This document shows positions 1-9,936 of a stretch of 23,636 nt of DNA, piece by piece. Where the stretch lies: NCBI GenBank assembly GCA_943704525.1, contig CALSCQ010001254.1, positions 1 through 23,636 on the forward strand. Direction: 5' to 3'. Source of the DNA: Pigoraptor vietnamica. Its lineage: Eukaryota > Opisthokonta > Filasterea. Positions within the stretch are counted from its first letter, which is position 1. Every line of letters starts with the position of its first letter. A program made the translations under genes and the position numbers. The notes beneath the pieces are model-generated. The model had not been told where the DNA came from. It worked only from the letters and a program-made list of their open reading frames with translations, and searched no databases.

Positions 1-53
<53 letters not shown>
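1..53. repeat. (AG)n microsatellite
   Basis: Uninterrupted AG dinucleotide run at the very edge of the window. On the sense strand of the flanking phosphatase gene it is a (CT)n tract, probably within an intron, and it may be the reason the contig or window breaks here. Confidence 0.97.
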
Positions 54-54
<1 letters not shown>

Positions 55-340
55 GGAGGCACACAGCCGCACGCAAATCGCAGTCGCCCGATGCCGCAAG
101 CATGCGCATGACATCTGGAACGGGGAAACGCTCGTGTGGCGCCTCAAAAAATACAAAAGGTGGCACGTGAACCCACTCGTAATGCGCCGTGGCAGCGGAA
201 GGGTCCTTGATGACGTTGCTATTCAGCACGAGAAAGCACACGCCGCCCGCCCAAAACTCAAAGAAATCGTCGCCGAAGCGGTCCGTGTATTGCTGGGTTG
301 TCGGTGGACACGTGAGCGGGTCAGCCCCTTCGTAACCTCG

Positions 341-379
<39 letters not shown>

Positions 380-969
380 CTCTTTCTCAAATGACGGGAG
401 CTGTAGTGTGCGTGCGACTGAGTTCTTCCTCTATTCGAAAGGACGGGAGCTGAAGTGTGTGCGAGCGCGTGCGTGTGATCGAGAGGGCAGCAAAGAGAGG
501 CACGTGCACATTATAACGGGCACAAGGGCGCACCTTGATCGTGTCTGGCGTTGCAGGCTTGCCATCATCGTACACGTCGTGGTTGCCGCACACACACACA
601 AGAGGAACAGACGCATCCAGCCCAGAAAACACGCGCTTGAATGTCGCCACTTCTTCGTCGTAGTATCTGAACGCATGAGCGCGCACGCACACACACATGT
701 ACACAAGGGTAAGACTGAAAATCCATTGGGATGAAGAGAGAGCCCGAGTCACACATTCACACGTGAATGGGGAGCAGAGAACATTACCGTGTGCCCGGGT
801 ACGCATGGACCAAGTCGCCGCATACGATCGCAAACTTCGGTCGGAGTGCGTTTATGTGTCGAACGACAGCCTCCGACAGGCGAATCTCCTCTGTGAGATC
901 GTGCTTGCCGGTGCCGCCCCATTGTGCGTCGTCCATAAACCCAAACTGCACCGGTCCACGCGCGCGGGG

Positions 970-1066
<97 letters not shown>

Positions 1067-1319
1067 ACATGTGTGAGAGTAAGTATAACAACGAGAGATG
1101 TCGTTAATAGCAGGTCGAAAGAAACAAGGGCGAACCCATGCCCACGCGTGCACGCGTGCACACACATACGAGAACCTATCACACACGGCGCGCACAAACG
1201 CGCACGCGCACCTGCGTGTCGGCCATCTGCAAGAACCAAAACGGCCCCTTCCACTCTCCCTCCACGTGGCGCGAGAGTCCTTCAAACGTGCGCCCACGCG
1301 CCCTCGTGAAGCGGTCCAT
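54..1319 (-). CDS. CPPED1: CPPED1-like calcineurin-type metallophosphatase (3' end missing)
   Basis: Partial gene of the metallophosphoesterase superfamily; animal CPPED1 is a cytosolic serine/threonine phosphatase. Exons read from the start are 1212-1319, 788-945, 534-666 and 173-292, all with GT-AG introns and matching phases, giving about 173 residues; the rest lies beyond the left edge. Exon 1 holds the family N-terminus (RARGRTFEG, then EWKGPFWFLQMADTQ). Exon 2 continues FGFMDDAQWGG and EIRLSEAVV, and ends with the metal-binding CGDLVHAYPG. Exon 3 has the second metal motif CGNHDVYDDG. Exon 4 has GDDFFEFWAGG and FLVLNSN. The start ATG at 1319 fits the human N-terminus in length. The C-terminal metal-binding histidines are not in the window. 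The last visible donor (GTTCAC at 172) is weak, so the end of exon 4 is less certain. A (CA)n tract on the sense strand lies just before exon 2 and a poly-T before exon 4. It follows RAD23 on the same strand. Confidence 0.94.
343..376. repeat. A34 homopolymer
   Basis: Thirty-four consecutive A on the plus strand, inside the third CPPED1 intron, where it is poly-T in the sense direction, 51 bases before the exon 4 acceptor. It could serve as an exaggerated polypyrimidine tract. Length is likely to vary or to be miscounted by sequencing. Confidence 0.95.
969..1065. repeat. (GT)n microsatellite, about 48 units
   Basis: Near-perfect GT run with one C interruption near its start. It lies in the first CPPED1 intron close to the acceptor of exon 2, so it reads (CA)n in the transcript. 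Confidence 0.97.
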
Positions 1320-1515
1320 TCACTCCTCTCTTCACTTGCTCCACTTCGTATCTGTTCGTCTCTCTCTCCTCGGTTTCCGATCACGAAGGAGAGCGGTCGT
1401 CTTTCTCCCGCGTGCGAAAAGTTCACTGACGCCGCAGCTGTACTCGTGCATTATGGCGATTTCGACCCACAGACATGCGGTGCATGGCAGAGGTGTTGTT
1501 TGCCAGTGGACACCC

Positions 1516-1529
1516 GAGTGACGTCACTC
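1516..1529. promoter_or_regulatory. Perfect 14-bp palindrome with a CRE (bZIP) core
   Basis: GAGTGACGTCACTC is a perfect palindrome containing TGACGTCA, the classic binding site of CREB/ATF-type bZIP dimers. It lies about 200 bases upstream of the CPPED1 ATG, in the 298-base gap between the RAD23 stop and CPPED1. A regulatory role is inferred from sequence and position only. Confidence 0.5.
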
Positions 1530-1567
1530 AAACACAGTGTGAATGGCTTGGTGGGAGTAAAAAGCAC

Positions 1568-1575
1568 AATTTATA
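1568..1575 (-). promoter_or_regulatory. Candidate TATA box (TATAAATT) upstream of CPPED1
   Basis: On the minus strand this reads CTATAAATTG, 42 bases past the RAD23 stop and about 250 bases before the CPPED1 ATG. If used, CPPED1 transcription starts almost inside the RAD23 3' untranslated region and includes the palindrome at 1516 in its leader, which weakens the case for either element alone. Confidence 0.35.
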
Positions 1576-1617
1576 GTTGAAACGCAACGCAAGGCGCGTT
1601 CGTCCACAGCCGCCCCG

Positions 1618-4124
1618 TCACTGCATGTTCTGGTCGTCGTCGTTCCCGTGGTCGAAGAGATAGTTGGCGGCGAGCTGTTCGTTCTTGTCGCACGCAAAGT
1701 AAGCCTCGATCACAAGCCGCCGGTCAAAGCCAAGTCCCTCCAACTGCGACCGATACGAGACGGGGTAAGATACATCTAACTTCAACACACAGACACACCG
1801 GCACACAGGCACACACGGACGCCCCCCACAAGCCCACACCACACATCGCACGAGCACGGCACACGAGTCAGAATGCGAACGCGCAACACACCCTCTCGAT
1901 GGCCTCGCGCTCCTCCTGTGTTACAGAGATCGAGCCGGGGGGCAGTTGGCCGGGTTGCCGCGCGCCGGCGCCTCCACGCGGACCACCCGCGGGCTCGCTG
2001 AGGAGATTGAGGAACGCCTGCTGGTTCGCGTTGATGAGCTGCGAAAAAGGACGGGTGGGGAAACATTAGCCGCAGTGTCGAAATGCCACACGTTGAATTG
2101 CAACACGCGCCTGACCGGCCGCATGATCCATTGCCAATTCTTCTGGCTACACGGAACCACGCGAGGGTATGGCCATGCAGGACCGCGCGCTAGTGTACAC
2201 AAACAACACATAAGAATGCGCACAACACATCACAGCACGTGCCTGGAGCAACTCAGGGTTGGCCTGTCCCAGCTGCTGCAGAAGCGGCTGGAGGAGCTGC
2301 GGGTTCGCGCGAACGACCTCTCGCAACTGCTGGAACTGAGGCTGGTTGCGGAGGAAATCGAGGGCGTCTGCAGTGTGCAGAACACGAGGGGCGGTCAGAA
2401 CTTGAGCCCACACACACACACGCACTCAGAAGGGTAACAAAGCAAGAGCGATCCTGTTGCTGCAATAATTCCCTGACGGCACTTGCTGATCAGTGTCAAA
2501 GCACACTCACCGCCACCGCCGCCGCCGGCAGCCATAAGGTTCGCAAGGTCCTCTTCGTCCATCTCCTCCTCTTCGCCGCCCTCCTCGCCCTCGGCGGGCG
2601 CGGGAGGTGCGCCGGCGCCGCCACCCGGTGCGGCAGGGGCGGCATCGGCGAAAGCGGGAATGCCCTACACGCAAATGGATGTGTGGATGTGAGCTTCAAA
2701 GACAACCAATGCGAGATCCGAGTTAGACAAACACTGCAGAACTACTCGTTTGCACTTTACGCTGATGACAATGGGCGAAGAGGGAGGCGGCACAGAAGGC
2801 GAGAGAGTGCGTCGGAGAGCGAGAGGAGAACTCACGTTCATGAGGTAATCCACGGCGCGGTCGGGGTTGTTGAATGCGGCGCGGAGTGCGCGCACGACTT
2901 CCTCTCTTCCAAAGCCCATCTCCATCAGTTGCGAAACCATCCGCTCGTAATCGGCGCCGGTCACTGATCAAGCGAACCGATTGTCAAAACGACAGAAACG
3001 GGGCGAAAGCAAGAAACAACCAACACAATCGACGAGTAGAAAACACAACTAGTAAAAGAGAGTGGAACATCGCACATACCGAGCGCAGATGCCGCCGACG
3101 AATAGCCGAGCGGCGTGGGCGCGGCAGCGGGCGTTGCGGCGGGCGCCGCAGCAGTAGCCGCAGGCGCAGGTGCGGCGGGCGTCGCTGGCGGCTGCGAAGG
3201 CGCAGGCGTCACGGCGGCCGGCTTCGGCTCTCTGCAATGGAATACAAATGCCGTTTTAACCAAGAGCAGTAACATCAAATGGCCACAGTTTGTCAAAGCG
3301 ACGATACACTGTCTACACATGTCGTCCATAGCGTTACACAAAAGGCGGCTGCAAGCCAGAATGAAAGCGCAACACCCACTCTTTCGCAGGCGTGGCGGGT
3401 GCGGGTGCGGGCGCGGAGGCAGCAGCGGCGGCCGGCGCTTTCGGCTGCAATGAGATGGTCAAGAAGGGATTGAGGACGAATATAGAGGGACGCCTTACAC
3501 ACATATTGACAGCAGAATAGACACAGTTCACGCCCTGCTGTGTCCGCGAAAACGCACCTTTGTGACCATCACAACGATAAAGTCGTTTTCCTTGACATTG
3601 TATTGCGAGAGGGGATTCGAGTCGAGCAAGATAGCGCCTGCGATGCGGAGAGAGCGGCGGAACAGGTCATTCCCCAACGCCTTTCACCTACACACGACAT
3701 TGAAGACGCCACTCCACACTGTCCTCTGCTCGCACGCGACTCTCGGTTCATGCGCGCCTCTAATACACTCATTGTAAATGGCGACAGATCATGTGATTGT
3801 GAAGGTATGCGCGCCGCACACACCTGCATAAATGAGCTTTTGGTTCGCCACGGCATATTCGCTGCCCTTCGCCGCGAAAATCTTCTCCTTCACCGAAGCG
3901 ACCTAAGAAAGCCGCATGTTAGCAAAAGGAAATTCAAAAGTCTACCGTAGCACGCACACGCACGCACAGCCGACGACGGTGCGAGTGCACGACACTGAAA
4001 TACGACACTCACACGCACGCACACACACTCATTACACACGGGCGCCACGTATGCACACCGTTTCGCTAGGGTCGACTTCGAGAGGGAAGCTCGTCTGCTG
4101 AAGCGTCTTCACCGTAACTTTCAT
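1618..4124 (-). CDS. RAD23: RAD23, UV-excision-repair / proteasome shuttle protein
   Basis: Complete 10-exon gene, 373 residues, a usual RAD23 length. Exons in order are 4059-4124, 3824-3902, 3558-3637, 3380-3444, 3080-3231, 2836-2963, 2511-2664, 2243-2367, 1892-2038 and 1618-1743. Domains run UBL (about 1-77, [10 protein letters not shown] to VVMVTK), an Ala/Pro-rich linker (80-145), UBA1 (148-189, with [16 protein letters not shown]), an acidic Gly/Glu linker, the XPC/Rad4-binding domain (242-300, [13 protein letters not shown] and [12 protein letters not shown]), and UBA2 at the C-terminus (333-373, [16 protein letters not shown]). The family binds Rad4/XPC at DNA damage and carries ubiquitinated proteins to the proteasome through the UBL. 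All introns are GT-AG except the one after exon 8, which needs a GC donor. It is head to head with the eL27 gene, about 1.06 kb apart. Confidence 0.97.
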
Positions 4125-4723
4125 TTTCCGAACCCTTACAGACAGCGCTGCAATGTGATAGAGGCCGTGTCGGCTGGCGTTAGAGTACTCATGACAATCA
4201 GCGCATAAACTCTCACGGAAACATAAGGGACTGAAAGAAGCCACACAACGCCACGCGCGGACGCAGACAACGCGAAATCAGGGTGAACTTCGAAAGTGTG
4301 ACTGGACAATTGTTCGCAATACACCGAACAAATCCACCTGGTGAAAAAAAGGGACAAACGCGACCACTACTCACAAAGAGAGGGTGGATGCGAATGGATT
4401 CGCAAAAGTATAACCGTCACATGCTCACCTGTTCTCAGCGCGGACTCCAACTGCAAGGTACTTGCCCACGTAAGCACGAGCGAGTTACTCGACACACTGA
4501 CAAAACACACAACGACGCTGTGATCGGCCAAAAAAGAAGCGCTTCCAGCAAGGGCAAGCACCCAGGAGAACTGCGTGTCTCTGTGTTTTGATATCTTTTA
4601 CACTAGAGACTAAAACGGACTTGGTGACTGCAACAGCTGAAGGGGAAGGAAGCAGATTGAAGTGAAACAGAGAGCCAATGGAATAGAAATTAAATATGGA
4701 GATCCGTTTATACTGCTGATTCT

Positions 4724-4909
4724 ATGCCGACGTCTCCTGTATTGATTTATTACGAAAGAAGGATTGAGAAGCAATTTTTGTGCTCAAATGTATTGAAATA
4801 TTCAAATGGAACTTATCTACTTAATTTGGATGGCGCAAATACGGCAGAAATTTTGTTCCGTTCAAAGACGATCAACCCCCGGATGTTACGGGGCTTTCCA
4901 ATACTGTAA
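4724..4909 (+). CDS. Possible small ORF, 61 codons, in AT-rich spacer
   Basis: Unrecognised. It begins with ATG and encodes a plausible mixed hydrophobic/polar chain with no low-complexity bias, including the run LNLDGANTAEILFRSK. Codon composition is AT-rich compared with the neighbouring genes, and an AATAAA lies 70 bases downstream. It could be a young gene, an exon of an undetected transcript, or a decayed mobile-element fragment. A frame of this length could also arise by chance. Confidence 0.2.
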   Translation: MPTSPVLIYYERRIEKQFLCSNVLKYSNGTYLLNLDGANTAEILFRSKTINPRMLRGFPIL

Positions 4910-4960
4910 CATTTCGTTACGTGTTTCATCACGTGCTTCAGATGCCACCCCGGATGACAC

Positions 4961-4999
4961 ATGAGGATCCTCATGATAAATAAAGTCGCTCATGATGAG
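4961..4999. promoter_or_regulatory. Inverted-repeat cluster upstream of eL27
   Basis: ATGAGGATCCTCAT at 4961-4974 is a perfect 14-base palindrome. CTCAT/ATGAG recurs with a one-base spacer at 4989-4999. The two are separated by an AT-rich stretch containing AATAAA. It lies about 190-225 bases before the eL27 ATG. A protein-binding role is inferred. Confidence 0.4.
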
Positions 5000-5039
5000 C
5001 CCGTCCAATTATGGGCCATAGTGAACCAACACACGCATG

Positions 5040-5186
5040 TCCTCTTGCAATCGCTCCCTCTCTCTCTCGCCAATCGCTCCCACCATCCATCCCCGTGAAA
5101 GACGCATCCCCCATCGGACCGTCCTCTCTCTCTTTCTTCGCGTCCGCTCTCTCTACCGTCCGTCGTCGCATCCGACAGAGCGCAAA
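5040..5186 (+). promoter_or_regulatory. Pyrimidine-rich leader of the eL27 gene
   Basis: The plus strand is dominated by C and T, with CTCTCTCTC and CCTCTCTCTCTTTC runs, and ends in CGCAAAATGG at the start codon. Ribosomal-protein mRNAs in many eukaryotes begin with terminal oligopyrimidine tracts or initiate within CT-rich promoters, and this stretch would fit. The transcription start is not visible from sequence. Confidence 0.45.
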
Positions 5187-5483
5187 ATGGGCAAGTTCCT
5201 CAAGCCCGGGAAGGTCGTGATCGTCCTCAACGGTCGCCACGCCGGCAAGAAGGCCGTCATCGTGAAGAGTACCAACCGCTCGCAATCCCTTGTGCCGCGC
5301 GCTCTGTATGTGTGTCAGTGTCGTCTTTGTGCGTGTGTGAGAGAGAAGTGTTGTTGTGAACATGTGAAGGAGCGCTGTTGTGGTTTAAAGTGTTGTGTTG
5401 GGATGTGTTGAGTTGGCGCTTGCCTATTGCCCGTGGCCGCTTGCCACGTGCAATGGGCGTAGTTCTGCTCTTCACACCCGTTG

Positions 5484-5578
<95 letters not shown>

Positions 5579-6755
5579 ATCGTGCGCCTTTGTTGTGCTT
5601 GCCCTGCTGCCAATTCGCCATGGTCGCTTTCCTTGATTTCACACGCTGGGTTTGCGTGACGCCCGTGCATATTACGATGATGGTGACGCCCAGCGCCCCT
5701 ACGGCCACGCGCTCGTCGTCGGCATTGAGCGCTACCCGCTCGCCGTGACGAAGCGCATGGGCGAGAAGCGGATTGCCAAGCGGTCGCACGTCAAGCCCTT
5801 CCTCAAGGTTGTCAACTACAACCACCTCATGCCGACGCGGTGGGTCTTGCGTGCGCGTGCACGTTCGAATGTGCGCGGACACGTGCGCAGTCGTATGTGT
5901 TTTTTTGTTGCTTGTACTCTTGTGCGATTGTACGTGTGATTGCCCGTGTGGGCGTGTAGGGTTGTCAAAGTATTCATCGAGTGGGCCTCAATTGCACGTC
6001 GCACCAAGTGTAGCGGGCGTATGTCTGGTGTTATGGGCATTGCAACCATGGCGAGCGATGCTGGAATTACTTGCAGAGGATTTAGACGCTCACACTGTCT
6101 ATTTTGTCTGCCCACTTTTTCGTTGTTTGAATCCCCAGTCACAATGTCTCATTTACCTCCGGCCACCTGCAGCTATGCCCTCGATGTCGAGCTCAAGCAC
6201 GCCGTCAACAAGGAGCTCGTGCGCGACCCCCAGCAGCGCCTCAAGAGCCGCAAGGACGTGCGGAAGCTCCTCGAGGAGAGGTGCGTCGTCGGCCCCCTTT
6301 GTGTCACGTGCGCCAGACCGTTTCTGCGTTTGTTATATGTCGAGTTGACTCTGTTATGTTACGGGTGGTGTGGGTATATGGACGAAGGTGTTGGGTCCCG
6401 TGCTGTGATCGAGGGCCATTTTTGCGCTCTCTGTAGTCTTCTCCAGTTGCGACGCGTGTTACTTGGTTTCTGTGTGTCTGTGTGTTGGTGTGTTGTTACT
6501 CTGAAGGTCGCGGTGATGATCAATTACGCTATGTGCTGGAGTTTGGAGACAAAAAAAGAAGTCCCAGACGGTGAAATTGATAGGAAGAACTGAGCGACAC
6601 TCGCCCCCCCCTCTCTTGCCGTTCGCATCTCTGGTGTTTCGCCATGCGAATCTGTCGCTCACCTTCGTTCCTCTCTTTACGCACACAACGCTCCATGTCC
6701 AAACAGGTACCTCAGCGGCAAGAACAAGTGGTTCTTCCAGAAGCTCCGCTTCTAA
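5187..6755 (+). CDS. RPL27: 60S ribosomal protein eL27
   Basis: Large-subunit ribosomal protein eL27. Exons 5187-5268, 5671-5839, 6173-6280 and 6707-6755 give 135 residues, against 136 in human. Exon 1 carries the KOW motif ([18 protein letters not shown]). Exon 2 carries [15 protein letters not shown] and [21 protein letters not shown]. Exon 4 encodes the invariant tail [13 protein letters not shown]. Introns 2 and 3 are canonical and phases match. Intron 1 is a problem: homology (VIVK joined to [11 protein letters not shown]) puts its end at 5670, where the sequence is GCAT instead of AG. An alternative canonical pair (donor after 5291, acceptor CAG at 5692-5694) keeps frame and length but replaces the conserved DDG segment. 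A long (GT)n lies in intron 1. The gene is divergent from RAD23 and convergent with SARAF. Confidence 0.96.
5487..5577. repeat. (GT)n microsatellite, about 45 units
   Basis: Perfect GT run in the first intron of the eL27 gene, in the sense orientation, ending 93 bases before the proposed exon 2. Confidence 0.97.
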
Positions 6756-7133
6756 AGCGGCGGATTTCGCATCGTTTTCTGAAGACCTACTCGTGTGACA
6801 GTAACTGCGCCGCACTTGCGTTCGCCGCGTGTCGTGCGGAGCACAGGACGGAGTGAAGGCGTGTTGATCCTTTGGACCGCACCAGTAAAGTGTGTGACGG
6901 CCATATCTACAACTGTCTATTGCAAGCGATTCTCGTTGGTAGTGCGAAATGCAACAATTGCACACGCACGCACGCACACACACACACACACACACACAAA
7001 GCGCGTGACTAGACAGGTTCGCACACGAATAGAGCCCTGCACACGCACATGCAGCCCGAGGAAGGAAAGAGCGACAATACATTTTTACATGTTTGCAGAC
7101 CGGCAATACGCACGCACATGTTGCGCATCCACA
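6756..7133. other. Intergenic region between convergent eL27 and SARAF
   Basis: Both flanking genes end here. It contains a (CA)n-rich stretch at 6961-6998 and no AATAAA on either strand. I see no reading frame with protein-like content. Confidence 0.7.
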
Positions 7134-9129
7134 TCAGCGCCTCCGAGTTCCGCCAAACCCTGTGTGACGAAGACAAACGCTCAGATTAGTACTTGCAACA
7201 GGGCAGACGACATACGACTCACACAAGTCGCTGCTCTGAAGGGCGCACGGACCGTCACCGTAATAGTGTGTCGACATTCGCACATCCCGTAACGCAGAGG
7301 AAGAGAGAACACACGCATGAACACACACAGCCACACACACACACATGCACACACAGCCACACACACACACACACAGACACACATACAGACACACACACAA
7401 ACACGCACGCACGCGCACACACACCACACACACATATGCACACACCAGTAGCGGTATGCGTCGTGCTCGGACCAGCGCCTCCGCCAAACCCATAGCCGCC
7501 GCCTCCGTACGCCGGCCGCGCATAACCGTAACCCGGCGCAGCGTAACTGGCAACAGAACGCGATCGAGTAAGCATACGAATCGCACACACTGTATCACAC
7601 GAGAGCACACTTAACGCACCCGTAGTTTCGCCTGTTGTTCCCAAAGAGATAGCCGAGCAGACCACCGGCGGCAGCACCTGCGCGACATGAGGAGCACGCA
7701 CGTGAACATGAGACGATGAATGAGCGGCGCAAATGCGAGACGAATGAGAGGGACGAGGAGTGAAGATGTGCATTTTGAGCGAAAGCACCGTTGACCCATC
7801 TGTAGCGCAGACGAGGGATGAGCACAAACCCACCTGTCCAGAAGCCACCGCCCCCGACATTCGCCGGCGGAACAGACGTTCGGCACGAGTCTGCAACGAA
7901 GGCGCATGAGTGTCACTCAATGCAGGCGCAGTATCGTGGTATAAGTGCGCGGTAACAAGTTGGGACGAGGAGGAGAGAAAACGGGAAGGGGGGGGGGGGA
8001 GGGACATTAAAGAGAAGAAGTGAATCCCAACGGTATAGGACACGAAACACACCCCCATAGCTCGGATACCCGCCACCGTAACCGCCGCCATAGCCACCGC
8101 CGTAGCCACCGCCGTAACCGGAGCCACTGCCCCAGCCGGAACGCGTCGTTCTGCAGCAAACACACCACAATTTAGATATAACGAACGAAAAGTCGGGGTG
8201 AGAGCTACACGCATGCGCCCAACACACGGCTGACGAGTGCATTGTTGTGCGTGCGGCGTCGACGCACCCGACCCCAGGCGCAATGCATGTGCGGTAGATG
8301 GTGTAGAGAAGAAATCCGACGATTGCGACAGAGAAGATGTTGCCCACAGCGCTGCCGACAGCCGAGCCGTAGCCGCCCTCGCCATACGGACCATACCGGT
8401 ACGCACCGCCGGCGCTGTTGCCGTAGTATCCCCCTTGCTGCGAAGGAAAGTGAAGGGAAGCGTGTTGGTGGTGTGCCGTTATTGTGGCAGAACGTTGTAA
8501 TGGGAGCGTCTGTGATGGCAAGCCGTTGCAGTGGCAGAAAGTTATAATCGGCGAATGCGTATGCGAATGCCCGCGCACACGTGCGTGCGATGTGTGTGTT
8601 GCAATGCGCGAGTGCGCGCAGACATGCAAAGTGTGCTTTTCTGTAATCATACCTGTGCACGATATCCTTCCTCCGTGAGGTCAATTGCGACTTCGACGCC
8701 GCAGCTGCCCTTGAGAATGTACCTAGAACCGCATGCGACAGCGCACAACAGTAAGCGAACTGACATGTGTGTGCAGTGAGTGTGCATGTGTGTGTGCGTG
8801 TACAGTGTGCGAAGAGAAGAATGATCGTTACGTGAGAAGAGCCATGTGTGTGTGTGTGTGTGTGCGTGCTTTGCATACGTGCCAGGGACGGCGCAAGAGG
8901 GACGGCGCAAGAACGGAGCGGTTTTGCGCACACGGAGCGAACATGACATGGAAGTGAGCGCACTCTCTATTATGTGGCAGAATAGGAAAGTGCCGCATTG
9001 ATACCCACGGGTCTTCAGGATAATCGTAACCCTCGCAGTTGACCACAGTCGACGCAAACCGATACTTTGTGCTCATGTCCGCCTTGCCTGCAGAACAACA
9101 CACACACACACGCACACAGATATACGCAT

Positions 9130-9161
<32 letters not shown>

Positions 9162-9881
9162 CAAATACACACACACACACACACACACATACGCACACAG
9201 AGGAGTGGTCAGTTTGAAGCAGCACCGTGAAGCGGCAGCACATGTACACGCGCATCGTTTAACACATATAGAGTCACTTCCACCCACATTCCCAGCTGAC
9301 GTCGGTGCCGTCGAACCCTCTGTTGTAGCACTGAATGACATCCGGAATAAACTGACAGCTCGCACTTCCGCCGACGCACGAAATCTGAGAGGGACACACA
9401 GGTGAGCCATACAAAGCGCAATGTTACAGACGAGCGTCATACACCACGACACTCACACACACATTCGCGCACTACACACACATTCGCGCACTACACACAC
9501 CTTCGCGCACTACACACACATTCGCGCACTACACACATTCGCACACACACATTCGCACACCAAACACACATTCGCACACCACACACACAACATTCTACAC
9601 CAACAATACAACGCGCCCACACACGACACAAAATTACCGCCATCTCTAACACATTTCACAACCGAACACAGCGAAGTGGATAAGCGGCAAAATTAAAATC
9701 CGTAAGAGAGTCGCACCTGCGGCACTGGCGAAGAGCGACGCCCCGTCGTCAGCTTGCCCTTCTGGAGCGTAATGGCGCTCACTCGCTCGAGGGGAACTTT
9801 CTCATAGTTGCCAAACGCATCCGCAAGCGTAATACAGGCGGCAATCACCACCGCCACACTCAGCCACCGGGGGCGCGCCAT
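7134..9881 (-). CDS. SARAF: SARAF, store-operated calcium entry regulator
   Basis: Single-pass ER membrane protein family (TMEM66) that in animals inactivates STIM/Orai store-operated calcium entry. Exons in order are 9717-9881, 9288-9384, 9009-9087, 8653-8722, 8268-8437, 8053-8150, 7834-7890, 7620-7677, 7446-7546 and 7134-7159; the frame closes at 306 residues (human 339). Visible parts are a signal peptide (about 1-22), a luminal domain with the family cysteine signature (ISCVGGSASC, VIQCYN, DVSWECK, VVNCEGYDYPEDP, LKGSCGVE), a membrane segment at about 171-187 (IFSVAIVGFLLYTIY), and a Gly/Tyr-rich cytosolic tail containing GGFWTG and AAGGLLGYLFGNN. The last exon, eight coding codons with stop, restores the terminal GFGGTRRR. 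Introns are GT-rich in the sense direction. A TATA box lies 56 bases upstream of the ATG. Start chosen at the ATG giving the signal peptide. Confidence 0.95.
7309..7438. repeat. Compound (CA)n / CACG microsatellite
   Basis: A long imperfect CA-rich tract with CACAGA, CATACA and CACGCA variants in the last SARAF intron. It reads GT-rich in the transcript and begins a few bases after the donor of exon 9. Confidence 0.9.
9098..9198. repeat. (CA)n microsatellites in a SARAF intron
   Basis: Three CA runs separated by ATATACGCATA-like and AGTACATACAAAT spacers, filling most of the second SARAF intron up to a few bases from the exon 3 acceptor. Confidence 0.9.
9464..9590. repeat. 19-bp minisatellite in the first SARAF intron
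   Basis: Four copies of a 19-base unit beginning TTCGCGCACTACACACACA start at 9464, 9483, 9502 and 9521 with at most a single-base change. Shorter degenerate copies (TTCGCACAC...) follow at about 9538, 9552 and 9570. It probably grew from the surrounding CA repeat by slippage and duplication. Confidence 0.85.
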
Positions 9882-9936
9882 GGCCAATCACCGCAAACTG
9901 AGAGAATGAGCAGAGAATTACAAGCGGAGCATACAC

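Larger units (their letters stand above)
4125..5039. other. Intergenic region between the RAD23 and eL27 starts
   Basis: Shared upstream region of two divergent housekeeping genes. Up to about 4680 it is ordinary mixed sequence. From 4680 to 4920 it is noticeably AT-rich and holds a 61-codon plus-strand reading frame with its own ATG (4724-4909, product starting MPTSPVLIYYERRIEKQ) that matches nothing I know. Possible control words near eL27 are GTTAC at 4884 and 4916, GTAAC at 4906, CACGTG at 4930 and an inverted-repeat cluster at 4961-4999. AATAAA occurs at 4979-4984, 70 bases after the small frame. I found no convincing TATA box for either gene. Confidence 0.6.

Noticed and set aside
749-1426. 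Long open frames through the (GT)n/(CA)n tracts (poly His-Thr or Cys-Val), here and at 5257-5882 and 20105-20822
   Set aside because: Dinucleotide repeats have no stops in several frames at once; the real exons on either side are in different frames and are joined by splicing.
163-2242. CACGTG words at about 163, 299, 501, 1264 and 2236 as E-box regulatory sites
   Set aside because: They fall in exons or CA/GT-rich introns where this hexamer is frequent by composition.
5629-5637. TTCCTTGAT, a match to the U12-type (minor spliceosome) branch-point consensus in eL27 intron 1
   Set aside because: It is 34 bases from the homology-defined acceptor, beyond the usual 10-20, and the donor does not resemble the U12 consensus. 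Probably chance in a T-rich stretch.
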